Of a DNA stretch of 64,000 nt, positions 21,539 to 32,249 are shown piece by piece. Within the stretch, counting starts at the first letter, position 1. Each line of letters starts with the position of its first letter. The stretch is taken from assembly GCF_019703515.2 (NCBI RefSeq), contig NC_059373.1, forward strand, positions 20,918,281 to 20,982,280, read 5' to 3'. The stretch comes from Myxocyprinus asiaticus. Taxonomy: Eukaryota; Chordata; Actinopteri; Cypriniformes; Catostomidae. Both the position numbers and the translations under genes were made by a program. The notes beneath the pieces were generated by a model, which saw only the letters and a program-made list of their open reading frames with translations, did not search any database and was not told where the DNA came from.

Positions 21539-22536
21539 TACCACCCGCGGTGGTAGACACGATCACTCAGGCTAGGGCCCCCTCTACGAGGCGCCTGTAT
21601 GCCTTTAAGTGGCGTCTATTCGCTAAGTGGTGTTTTTCTCGACACGAAGACACCCAGAGATGCGCAGTCGGATCAGTGCTTTCCTTCCTGCAGGAGAGGC
21701 TGTAAGGGAGGCTGTCCCCTTCCACCTTGAAGGTATATGTTGCTGCCATAGCAGCACACCACGACGCAGTTGACGGTAAGTCCTTAGGGAAGCACGACCT
21801 GATCATCAGGTTCCTAAGAGGCGCCAGGAGGCTGAATCCCTCCAGACCGCCCCTCGTTCCCTCATGGGATCTCTCCATAGTTCTTCAGGGTCTACAGAGA
21901 GCCCCTTTTGAGCCTTTGCAGTCAACCGAGCTTAAGGCACTCGCCTTGAAAACTGCCCTCCTGACTGCGCTCACTTCCATCAAGAGGGTAGGTGACCCGC
22001 AAGCGTTCTCTGTCAGTGAAACGTGCCTGGAGTTCGGTCCGGGCTATTCTCACGTGATCCTGAGACCCCGACCGGGCTATGTGCCCAAGGTTCCCACCAC
22101 CCCTTTTAGGGACCAGGTGGTGAACCTGCAAGTGCTGCCCCAGGAGGAGGCAGACCCAGCCCTGTCGTTGCTGTGTCCGGTGCGCGCTTTACACATCTAT
22201 TTGGATCGCATGCAGAGCTTTAGAATCTCTGATCAGCTCTTTGTCTGCTTTGGTGCACAGCGGAAAGGAAGCGCTATCTCCCAGCAGAGGATCGCCCACT
22301 GGCTCATTGACGCCATAACTATGGCATATCTCGCCCAGGATATGCTGCCCCCGGTAGGGCTACGAGCCCATTCTACCAGACGTGTAGCGGCTTCCTGGGC
22401 CCTGGCCAGAGGTGCCTCTCTAACAGACATTTGCAGAGCAGCGGGCTGGGCAACACCCAACACCTTTGCAAGGTTCTACAACCTCCCGGTAGAACCGGTT
22501 TCGTCCCAGGTAGTGGCACGCAACGCAAGCGGATAG
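21539..22536 (+). pseudogene. DIRS tyrosine recombinase, catalytic domain intact, one stop in N-terminus
   Basis: The open part at 21727-22536 encodes 269 residues. It starts after a TAA at 21703-21705, while the same frame upstream (from about 21539, phrase APSTRRLYAFKWRLF) is the N-terminal DNA-binding domain. Catalytic residues of the lambda-integrase fold are present, numbered from 21727: Arg87 (SIKRVGD), His215 and Arg218 (HSTRR), Trp241 (AAGW) and Tyr251 (FARFYN). In DIRS elements this enzyme inserts the circular DNA copy. It is the best-preserved frame of the element. An in-frame start at TTG/ATG-like codons after the stop would remove the core-binding domain, so function is doubtful. 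Confidence 0.9.
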
Positions 22537-23278
22537 CTGGCCGGGTGTATCGCTTGCAAATAGCACCTTCCACCTCCCTTGGAGCTGAAGATGTGCTCCA
22601 TTAATTCTCAGTAGTGTTCACAAACTTTGTTCCCTGGTTGACTTCCTCCGAGCCCTGTAGCAGTCGAGTTTTCGGAGAGACTCGCTGCCGGCCCAGTACA
22701 CATGCTAACTAAGAGTCCTGTTCTGGGGTAGGTGCTCCGCATGTGGCGCTTCCCTGTAAGACTAACCCCATGCGATATATATCTTCCGCTAGTTCATTTC
22801 AATGTTGGCAAACTGCGTCTTCCTAGGGCAGAGCCCCTCTGCCCCAGTCTCCATGTTTGTAGTAACTCCTCCCCCGTTGTGTAGGTTCTACCTTGAAGAC
22901 TCTCCACATTGTTGGAAAGACCATGTGATGTATTTTTCCACTTAAATACCCCCCCCCCCTTTGGGCGAGGTGTGGTCTCCGCGGTGTCTTCCCCTTGGGA
23001 GGGACACCCCCTGACTAGACCTGGCAGCCCATTCGGATAATCCCCCTTCTTTTTTAGGGAGTGGAAAAAGAGAAGGGGAAAAGAGGCCACGACTGGGTTA
23101 AGCCTGTCTCTATCTTTTGGTTAGTCGACTTGTCCCTAAAGGGCCGTTCGACACTCATGACTATGTTGGGGGAGGTTACGTGTCGACCTGGTGTGCTGGC
23201 TATGAGGCACACAGCAGTCTGCCCACCACACACTGCCAGTTCACGTAACACAGTTCAGCCAATTGTGGCGTTTCGTAT
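22537..23278 (+). other. DIRS 3' non-coding region
   Basis: Between the recombinase stop and the internal complementary region. It contains a C-run at 22947-22960 and no coding signal. The open frames listed here on either strand lack domain character. Confidence 0.7.
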
Positions 23279-23385
23279 AGGGACCCCTAGTGTCACTACA
23301 TCGACACAATGTCGAGTGAGTGACAGATAGGGAATGTCATAGTTACTTGTGTAACCTCCATTCCCTGATGGAGGGAATGAAACAT
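23279..23385 (+). repeat. DIRS internal complementary region
   Basis: 23279-23335 is the reverse complement of the left outer end (18762-18822). 23336-23385 is the reverse complement of the right outer end (23612-23663). The two halves abut, so this segment could template the joining of the two ends into a circle, as in the DIRS-1 replication model. Confidence 0.9.
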
Positions 23386-23460
23386 TGTGTCCCTCCTGCC
23401 ACAATGCTGAACTACCCGCTGAAATGGCCGGACCTTATATCGGCTCCTCAGCATAAAACC

Positions 23461-23612
23461 TGAATGAGTGGTTGCATACCAGCTCCTTTTATACCCGTAT
23501 GTCCGGGGGAGTGGCATGCAAATACCACTCGCCAATATTCATTGGCCTTTTATCAAAGACCAGAGGTGTTTCGGGCTCCCAAGAGTGACCCCTAGTGTCA
23601 CTACATCGACAC
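23461..23612 (-). repeat. Right inverted terminal repeat of DIRS
   Basis: Reverse complement of 18784-18945 with few differences. It is followed by the unique right end (23613-23663). Confidence 0.9.
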
Positions 23613-23663
23613 AATGTCTCGTTCCCTCCATCAGGGGACGGAGGTTACACAAGTAACCATGAC

Positions 23664-25265
23664 GACTACAATACTACTTTCTTGCTAGAAATGGAATCAA
23701 AAGTTGGAAAAAGTGGGAAAAAAAACATACTCTCATACACAAACTGGCTATCAACTGCCTCTTCTGCTGCCATTTTCTTTCTTCAGCTCAACCACCATGG
23801 ATCCGCACACACAGTATTGTGGGATTCTCTTGTGGGACATCTATGCTGCCTTTAAAAATTTATCAGATGAAGGTATCACAGTAGACAGGATGTGATGCGA
23901 ACATTGGATTCGGACATGCCTTCATCCCTTCCTACCTCCATATACAGCCTCCGGAGGCAGCATTTTCCTGGTTTCAGAAGCAGCCATTCTTTCTTCTGCT
24001 GAAAGAATATCTCAACTGAAGTGAAAGGGGTACCAAAATGTTTAAGCTCCAGAAGCACATAAAGGCCACTTCATAGTCTACATGTGAAACTGTACATTTT
24101 CTTTGTATTGCATGTTCAACAATTTTACTAACAAGCTTAATAAAAAAATTTATTTTCAAAATGTACAAGTGTATTTTCCTTGAATATCATGAAATTGCAT
24201 GTATAATAATATGAGCTGTTGAAATTTCATTTCAGCTACACATTTTAACACATTATTTACAAGTTGGAACCTAAAAATAAAACCAAATTCCACATATAAA
24301 ATGTAATGCTTGTTTCATGAAAATATTGCTGTGTATAATAGCTGTCAGAATGTGATCTGTGATCCAGGTCCAATTTACCTCTGTGACTGACAGCAAAACA
24401 CCTCAAAAGCTTTTTCACATAGTAGGGGGGTGCTGTAGCCTCACAACATCACCTCTTGCTGAAAAATACTTTCTGTGCTCCCACATGTAGCTTAATACAT
24501 TTTGACTGACTCTTCTCAGTAGCTTCAATAAAAACCTGACAGTTAGAAGACAAAACCCGGAAGATTACAGTGCTGAAAAGGGGCGGAGCTGAATACATGT
24601 TCATTTGTGAATGAGGAATGACACAGTTTAAACCATAACATGCTCTTCTTTATGTTTATTTAAAGATTTTTTAAAAAAGAAAGAAAAAACACTGCATGTC
24701 CTCTCTAGGTACCTCATGTTACTATTACATGTGACCCAGCAACAGCGTTCTTTATATTTTGTGGATAATTTCTGTAAAATTCCACTAAAACTGCTCAAAC
24801 ACACACCACTCCCATAGACTCTTGTAGGAAAAAAGCAGAGAAATGGTGCACGGCAACAGTTGCTAAGACAGGATTGGTCAGAAACGTTTTTAAGGCAGGC
24901 CTTAGCAAAAGGTCAACTGTAAACATATTTTCAAAAAGTGGTATTCATGTCTTTATGTGTAAAACTTTTTTTTTTTTTTTTAATTAGCAAAAACTTACTG
25001 TGTGCAACTTGTGGCAGTCTGACTCAATGCATGCAAGATCATAAGTCTGCTCGGAAGAAGCAGAGAGCTGTTTGTCTCACTGCATGTCACAAGGGAGGTT
25101 TCCCGGTCAACATGCAATGGGTTTCCATTGTGGAAGTCTAAACAGAAGAGACTGTATGGTAGAGATGTTCATTTTGAAAATAAATCTATTTAATATCTTT
25201 GAAATTGTTGATAAATTATGTGCGATAAGACAGATAACTTCAGAATTTTTATAAATATTTATTAT
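23664..25265. other. Intergenic, nothing recognised
   Basis: AT-rich, with a T-run at 24967-24983. No terminal repeat or domain was found. Confidence 0.45.
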
Positions 25266-25269
25266 CTGA

Positions 25270-25460
25270 TAATTTTGTTGTGTTGTGTCATAATTCCGTT
25301 GTGTTGTGGCTTAATTCCAGTGTGCTGTGGATTTTCTGTTGTGTTGTGGCATATTTGCGTTGTGTTATTGTGACTTAATTCCATTTTGTTGTAGCTTATT
25401 TCTGTTGTGATGTGGCCTTTCCGGTGTGTTGTGGCTCATTTCCGTTGTGTTTTTAGCTTT
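25270..25460. repeat. Minisatellite-like 20-24 bp tandem repeat
   Basis: The unit 'ttccgttgtgttgtggctta' recurs about eight times with variation: 'cataattccgttgtgttgtgg', 'cttaattccagtgtgctgtgg', 'catatttgcgttgtgttattg', and others. Confidence 0.8.
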
Positions 25461-25589
25461 TATTTGCTTTGCCAATTTGGTTGTTGTGGCCCCTGGGCCA
25501 CCGTAATAATTATCAGCAAAAATAAATCTACTGCAATTCTTTATTTGTTTCATCAATCAGTACTGATTAATTTACATATAAGCCTCCCT

Positions 25590-25610
25590 CTACAAAAAAA
25601 AAAAAAAAAA

Positions 25611-25667
<57 letters not shown>

Positions 25668-25668
25668 T
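25590..25668. repeat. A-run, (AT)n, T-run palindromic simple sequence
   Basis: About 22 A, then about 15 AT units, then about 18 T form an almost perfect palindrome of 79 bp capable of a hairpin. It lies at the 3' edge of the dead Tc1. Confidence 0.85.
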
Positions 25669-25669
25669 G

Positions 25670-26244
25670 GCCGAGATCCTGTATAGATGACGAGAGAGTC
25701 GAACCACTCTGTAAAGTCTTCTCCAGCACATCCCAATGACTTTCAATGGGGTTAAGGTCAGGACTCTGTGGTGGCCAATTCATGTGTGAAAATGATTCCT
25801 CATGCTCCCTGAACCACTCTTTCACAATCTGAGCCCGATGAATCTTGGCATTGTCATCCTGGAATATGCCCGTGCCGTCAGGGAAGAAAAAAAATCCATT
25901 GATGGGATAATCTGATCATTCAGTACATTCAGGTAGTCAGCTGACTTAATTTTATTGCCACATAATGTTGCTGAGCCTAGACCTGACCAACTGAAGCAAC
26001 CCCAGATCATAACACTGCCAGAGGCTTGCACAGTGGGTACTATACATGATGGGTGCATCGCTTCATGCACTTCCCTTCTTACCCTGATGTGCCCATCGCT
26101 TTGTAATAGGGTAAATCTGGACTCATAGGACCACATGACCTTTTTCCATTGCTCCACAGTCCAATCTTTATGCTCCCTAGTAAATTGAAGTTGTTTTTTC
26201 CAGGTTTTAATAATGTGTTGGACAGTTCTTGCCAGCTGAAACAT
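25670..26244 (-). pseudogene. Tc1 transposase fragment, catalytically dead
   Basis: The frame 25822-26244 carries the start of the catalytic domain (KDWTVEQWKKVMWSYESRF...SVMIWGCF). The first catalytic Asp is replaced by Tyr in the WS-D-ESRF motif. A frameshift in a T-run near 25884 moves the reading to the frame of 25670-25880, which has [12 protein letters not shown] and [11 protein letters not shown], supplying the second Asp and Glu. The N-terminal helix-turn-helix domains are deleted. This is a different Tc1 lineage from the intact copy at 2057-3097. Confidence 0.85.
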
Positions 26245-26440
26245 ATTAATCAGTGCAATATTGATCCAGTTATAGGCTTTTAAGTATCTGCTTATTTAAA
26301 TCCAAACAGCGATCTTTTTTTTTTTTTTTTTTTTTTTTTTGGCCAGGCAGTGTATATGATAGTTTTATATAATAATTTGGTCAACATATTTCCAAACAAA
26401 TAAATAAATAATAATAATAATAATAAAAAAAATATTATTT

Positions 26441-26876
26441 CATAGTTTTGATGATGTAGAAGGTTCCAGCAAGAAGGAAGTGGGAGCCGGGGTTGCAGTC
26501 CGATTTTATTCTCAGAATTTAACTCAAAATATGCTTTCCAGCAAGTTTTTTACTTTGCACACACAGCTTCAATGATAACAGTCAGTACAAACTTAAATCA
26601 ATTAATAAACGGTTTTTCAGCATAGAGCTTCAGGGTGGGTGTGTGGCTCAGACTCTCTCTGTCTGTCTGGCGTTCCGCCGGCCTTTTTAAAGCTGTCGCC
26701 GCCGTCACTGAAATGAGACACAGATGTTTAGCATCATAGATGCTTACCTCTTCCTCTCCCCCCACTGACAGACACACAACCACATCCCACTCCACAGATG
26801 ACTTCAAAATTATTCTATAATGTAGAAGTTTGTAATAAAGAATGAGTAGGTGTGTCCAAACTTTTGACAGGTAGCG
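26441..26876 (-). mobile_element. Tc1-type terminal repeat split by an LTR
   Basis: 'catagttttgatga' (26441-26454) and 'cttcaaaattattctataat...gtccaaacttttgacaggta' (26802-26876) together make the end of a Tc1-type family common in fish, with TA at 26877-26878. The LTR at 26455-26796 separates them. No transposase belongs to it. Confidence 0.65.
26455..26796 (-). mobile_element. Solo LTR, 342 bp
   Basis: It begins TG and ends CA on both strands (TGTAGAAGG...CTCCACA) and is flanked by the 5-bp duplication GATGA at 26450-26454 and 26797-26801. On the minus strand AATAAA lies near the 3' end (about 26497-26502), giving the orientation. Removing it restores a continuous Tc1-type end. No internal retroelement genes adjoin it. 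Confidence 0.85.
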
Positions 26877-26878
26877 TA

Positions 26879-27915
26879 ATTGTAAGTGTTTATGTGCTGG
26901 CAGTTCGCCTAGATTGCAGAACCCTCAATATGTTAGTGTGCAGTTTTCACTCAGTATGGAGGCACTGTTCTTGTCATGAGTTTGGGTCATTTTTCCATCT
27001 CAATATCAATTTCAGTTTGACTATTTTCAGATATAATACAGTGTCACCCTGAATCCTTCCCTTTTTGCTTATGTGTCAGTACATACTGTCAGCATCTTGT
27101 GGACAGGTAGGAATCTGGAATCCCACCTGGTCTTAATGATGTGTGCAGGGTATGTGAATGTCTGCTGTGTCACAATCCAGCTGCCCCCATCTCTTCTCCT
27201 CTTATGGAGAATGTTGAATATTTCAGAAGTTGTTTACCTGTCATCGTCTTCTCCAAGCAGCTAGATGTTCACTCTAGTGAGGCTCTATCATTAAGAAAGC
27301 CCCCTGCATTAACCCCAGCATGACTGCAGAGTGCGGGACAATTAATTATTGATGAATATTTCATTTGAGAGGGTTCCTACATGGGTCTTTGAATAGACTC
27401 TGCCCAGTATGTGTGGACATATACTGTATGTGTGTTTATGAAGGACATGATTCTAGACATTTGTCTATAAGAGAAATTGGATACAAGAGACCATTAAAAA
27501 AAAACAGTCACATTATTTATAATGGCACTGAGTCTCATTCACTAATAATTATGTACAAGTGTGGGCAGAAAAGTTTTTCCGAACAAAATTTCTGCCAGAT
27601 TCACAACAGGTGCATATGTAAATTTGTTCTAACCTTATTCTAATGTTGATGAATATGGATTATTATAAATGGGGGGACTGAATCCCCACAGTTAGTAATT
27701 AGCATAATACACACCCAAACCATCTCCATACAAGGTCTTTCTGCACCAAACTGCACAGTTATTTGTCAACATAAACATACCCCCTGTAAACATATCCTTA
27801 GGTATAATACATTTTATTTTTTTTTTCATTTCTGTTGCTTTGAATTAAGCAAGCCACATTGTAGGATCACTTAGTTATTCATTTTCTAATAATATGTATT
27901 AAAGCATTTCAGCTT
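26879..27915. other. Intergenic, nothing recognised
   Basis: No terminal repeats or domains found. Small open frames such as 27073-27264 and 27365-27643 have no supporting feature. Confidence 0.45.
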
Positions 27916-28632
27916 AAAGGAATAGTTCACCTACAAATAATAATTCTCACATCATTTACTTAGACGTATGCCATCTCAAACTCATAAGACTTTCTTCTGA
28001 GGAACACAAACAAATATATTTTGATGGGGATGATGATAATAGATGCATACAGTGCAAACCAATGGGGTCCAACACTTTCAAGCTCCAAAAAGGACATAAA
28101 GACAGCATAAAGGTAATCCATTCGATTCATGTGGTTTAAGCCATGTCTTCTGAAATTATACAATCAGTTTTAGGTGAAAACAGACCAAAATATTACTAAT
28201 TTTTCACTATAAATCTTGCCATTCTCTCAGATTACATTTCATCATGCTTGACGCATGCACAAAGCACTGTACACTGTCCATGTGTCAAGCATGAGGAAGT
28301 GTAATCAAGCTTCAGATCATGATCACCAAGGACACTGCAGATGTCAAAGTTTATTTATAGTTTTTTTTCTCTCAAAACCAATTGGATCATTTTAGAAGAT
28401 GTGGATTACACCACTTGAGTAATATGGATTACCTTTATCATGCCTTTATGACCCTTTTTGAGCATTAAATTGTTGGATCCCATTGACTTGCATTGTATGG
28501 ACAAACAGACATCATATCCATCAAAATATCTTTGTTTGTGTTCCGCAGTAAGAAAATAATACTTTTAAAGAGTTTGAGAATAAGGGTGATTAAATGATGA
28601 GAGAATGATAATTTTTGGGTGAACTATTCCAT
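27916..28632. mobile_element. Foldback MITE, 717 bp
   Basis: The left tip 'aaaggaatagttcacc' and right tip 'gggtgaactattcc' are inverted. Homology continues through both arms ('aacacaaaca-atattttgatgg', 'aaaggtaatcca') to a centre where 'catgcttgacgcatg' (28243-28257) faces its complement at about 28278-28293. Each arm is about 340 bp and the loop only about 20 bp, so almost the whole element can fold on itself. Non-coding. Confidence 0.85.
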
Positions 28633-30650
28633 ATTTCTAAGGTCATCAGGATTCTGTGGATTAGTTTTCCCATTCACGTGGTTTGAAGCACAGTTAGTGA
28701 ATGAGACCCACTGACATTTCATTTAAGTACAAAACATTTGTAAGTACTTTTCTCATGTGGAGATGAGCCATGAATGAAAAATGAAAGTACAGATTGTACG
28801 GACTGAAAGAACAACTATAAACAAATGTACATCTTGGGTTAATTGTCCTGTCATTGAATCCAGCTATAGCTCATTGCATCTGTCTGGCATTTCTCAATGA
28901 ATGACTGATTACATTGGCCCCACTGTCATCAGTGCTGCAGTGTGATTTGAATCTGCAAAGTCTTAGCCTTTCATTCCAGTGTGGTGCAATCTGAGCTTGT
29001 TGGCTTAATTGTTGTTTAAATATAGCAGCAGAGAGGCTTGGGTGCCACAAACTGAAACCATAGCAACCACAAATAACTGCCGTTGGGAAGAAGGCAGAAA
29101 GGCTGCAGGTTAATTTCTTCCTTAAGACAGCAACTGGTCTGGGGTGCATTTCCTGTTCAATGACATATCTCACTCCTTAACCAACATAGTACAATGCATC
29201 AATTGGGAATTTAACTAGCTTGTAACTATGTTGCACATCCGTCATTCAAACCACGTCGTTTCAACAATATAGAGTTGGCGTTAATGACGTTACTCATGGG
29301 GGCGGTGTAATAATTTCTGTGTAGATTGAATGGATATCAAATTGTAGCATGTTTACATGGACACCAGAAAGCTAATTATTATTAGAAAGCTGCTTAAGAC
29401 ACAAAAGCAGCGTCCGTGTTTGTATGCACTGAAGGCTTTGGATCAATGTCTTTTTCACGCATTGACAATCAGAAAATTCTTGATGATTATCGAGCTATAT
29501 CGGTATTGATATAGCTATAACTAGATATTGTCTAGTTTTTGGCTCTTCATACATATTTCTCAACACAACCAGTGTGGCACAAAAAGTGTGAGCGGTAGGT
29601 TAACATAAAGGGGATTGCACACCGGACACGACAACATGGCACGTTCGAAAATTATTTTATATGAAGGTACGCATACTGCCGCATGGCGTCTGCCTGCAGC
29701 ACCCATCTACGACTTCGGAGGCTGCTTAAAATTTTGCAGCGCCATGGAGTGTAACTTCCATAGTTTTCCATTAAAATTGACCCAAATCATTATCAAAGGA
29801 CATTGATTATTTACTCTCACCATCACTGGGTGATATATCGTGTACGTTTATCTTTCATATAGGCTACACCAAGTATTTTTAGTTACAAGAACATTATGTA
29901 TTTTTGTGGTTTGACAGCTTGAATTATTCAGGGCTGCGTTCAGAGAAATTACATAATAAACGTCATCATTTCTAATCATTCAGTTTGCACAGTTACACCA
30001 GTTTCATACACTAAACTGCAAACTCATCAACGTTACTTTTCTCATTCTTGAAGAAGTACAAAAACCTCTGTAACTTATGTGTGTAATGGTGACTAAATTC
30101 ACAACTTTGGACTTCCACCTGCACCGCATCAACGCATCCTGTGTGTGATACCTATGCCTTGTCCTACTCGTGACTGGCAACACCCCCTTGCGGTCTCCAA
30201 AAGCTATTATGCCAGACTACATTAAATGGAAGGCCAACTGACAGTGAATTAGAAAGCACACAAATTAGGCTTCTAATTTAAATGTCGACTAATGTTAATA
30301 AATCGATGCCTCAAAAATGTATTGAGAAAATAACATGCAGATCAATAATCAATAATTTGTGTCATTTCTATGCATTTGCATTCATTGTGTTATTGCCATT
30401 CTCTTAACCCCCATTTACATGCGTCATACTCCTCATTTGAGCACATGCAAACATGCGCACTCTTTACGAACCTTTAAGAATGGTGCTTTTATGTTTACGT
30501 GGCCACATAAGCTGCGTTTTAGGTGTCTTAAATCGCTTTTTCTTAAACCCCTAATTGGCATGCGGAAAACTAGAGACGTCAATTTTCAGACATTTCCATA
30601 ATCAATCGTCGTGGAAATTAAAGATCTATTAATCGATTAATCATTAACAT
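28633..30650. other. Intergenic with one MITE-like phrase
   Basis: 'gggattgcacaccggacacg' at about 29610-29630 resembles the tip of another fish MITE, but its partner is not seen. No gene is supported. Confidence 0.4.
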
Positions 30651-30652
30651 TA

Positions 30653-32249
30653 AAGAGGCCCTATTATGCTTTTTGGGATTTTACCTTTCCTTTAGTGTGT
30701 AATATAGCTGTTTGTGCATGTAAAATGTCTGCAAATTTACAAAGCACAAAGTCTACGCAAAAGGGAGTTATTCTCACCCACAGACAACACTGCTCCTGAA
30801 CTACACGAAATGCCTGGTTTGTAGTCCAGCCATTTCTTCCATAAAGTATCTATGTCACTATGTAACACATTTGCATAATGCCCGCCTAGGGGCTACTTTG
30901 GCCTGCCCGCCAGGATGAGTTGGGTTAGTGTTGTTGCCATGTCAAGAAGATGCTGTTTTCTTCGCTGCGAAAGCAAAACCTCTTTGTTTGGACTTCCAAA
31001 GGCAAACGAATTGAAGAATCAGTGGTTAAAATTTATTTTTACCACTATTCCTCAGCAGTACAACCACAACCAATGCCGGACTTTCAAGACGGTTACTCCT
31101 GAAAGATGGTGCAGTTTCCACTTTGTTGGGACAATCTGGCGCTTCAGGATCACAACCTGTATGAATACTTGATTATTTGTGGATTTAACTGCTACCGTGA
31201 GTTCAAATGCGGAGTTTTGTGTTGGAGCTACGGTGTACACCCAGTGCACAACTGTAGGCCTCTGCTAACCTGCTAGCTAATGTTATTGTGTTGAAATAGT
31301 TTTGCTAATCAGCTGCAGGCCCACTTTTACCTACAATTGCGTAGAATTATGCAGATTGTTTGTCATTCTTACTATCATGAATTGTGATCAAGTGTGGAGA
31401 TGAATTTATTTTTACAAACAATAATTTTATGTCTGCAATCCACAGAAGTGCTGGGCTAACCTGCTATGTAATGTTATTGTTTTGGTAAGGGTTTACTATT
31501 CAGCTGTGAGCCAGCTTTTACCTAAAACTGTGTGACAAAATGGTCGATCTCAAGAGTCTTTATCAGTGGTAAAGTGTGGAGGTTTACTTATAATTACAAG
31601 CTGTAATGTTACGGCCGATATCCACGGTAGTTCATGGCTAACTTGCTCACTAACTCTCTAATACAACCCGGTAATGTCCAACCATCTGTTCTCCATTCAT
31701 ATGGGCTACACCCATTCCAGCAAAAGATGACTAACTTAGATGCACTACGTGTCTTACTTGAAGCTTTGTTAGGTTCACAATAATCAACAGTGTACTTGTA
31801 AGAAAGCTACAAAATTAAAGCTTACCACTGTGAAACGTCCTGCTCAAGTCGTGCTTGCGAAGGTGGTTCGGGTCGATCAGCTTGTTCTTCCAAACTTTCA
31901 TTATCGGACTTGGGCTCGAACTTGTATGGCAAAACCGATGCCACTGTTACCATACTTACAAAAGTGTTTACAGCTGCTCAGGAAGCCTGAAACTCAGTTA
32001 TGGTAAGGGGCGTTACATTAACGACACAGGCTCTAAGCAGCTGACCAATCACAACATACTGGGCTTTTCGGAAAGGGGGGCTTTAAAGAGACAGGAGCTA
32101 AATCAGAGCGTTTCAGACAGAGAGTTGCTGCAGCAATGTACAGTATGAGAAAAAGAATGTGTTTTTTGAACATTAAATCATGTAAACCTATTCTAGTAGA
32201 CCCCCAAAATAAAATTATGAACCTGTAAATTAGCATAATATGGGCTCTT
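30653..32249 (+). mobile_element. DNA transposon with THAP remnant, 1.6 kb
   Basis: The ends AAGAGGCCCTATTATGC and, inverted, AAGAGCCCATATTATGC are flanked by TA (30651-30652, 32250-32251). I recognise the terminal sequence as a very common fish DNA-element family. Sub-terminal phrases such as 'aaagagacaggagctaaatc' (32084-32103) belong to the same family. A decayed THAP-domain coding segment lies near the left end. The superfamily is not assigned; THAP domains occur in P, Kolobok and related transposases. Confidence 0.7.
30939..31165 (+). pseudogene. THAP zinc-finger protein fragment
   Basis: The frame contains CCFLRCESKTSLFGLPKANE and NQWLKFIF, matching the start of a THAP (C2CH) DNA-binding domain: C-x4-C, the L/F-x-P motif and the conserved Trp. 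The expected second Cys-His pair is missing. After a deletion and frame shift near 31075 a second frame reads GLSRRLLLKDGAVSTLLGQ, which fits the segment after the domain. No stop-free protein remains. It probably comes from the transposase or a cargo gene of the surrounding element. Confidence 0.6.

Larger units (their letters stand above)
18762..23663 (+). mobile_element. DIRS-type retrotransposon (tyrosine recombinase), nearly full length
   Basis: Inverted repeats (18784-18945 and 23461-23612) flank gag-like, RT/RNase H, methylase-like and tyrosine-recombinase coding. A short internal region at 23279-23385 is complementary to both outer ends, which is diagnostic of DIRS elements. They copy via a circular intermediate and insert by recombinase, so no target duplication is expected and none is seen. 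The RT palm is deleted and several stops are present, so the copy is not autonomous. Coding parts are clearly more GC-rich than the surrounding DNA. Confidence 0.92.
25555..26352 (-). mobile_element. Tc1 remnant, internally deleted
   Basis: On the minus strand a Tc1-like end ('cactgcctggccaaaaa') at about 26325-26350 leads within 100 bp into the middle of a transposase, so the DNA-binding half is missing. At the other end the coding sequence runs into a long A/AT/T simple sequence (25590-25668). No intact pair of ends remains. Confidence 0.8.

Noticed and set aside
25270..25460. CRISPR-like repeat array
   Set aside because: Units are contiguous and degenerate without unique spacers, and the genome is eukaryotic.
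30915..31249. Host THAP gene exon
   Set aside because: The segment is inside inverted ends with a TA duplication and is frameshifted, so a transposon origin fits better.
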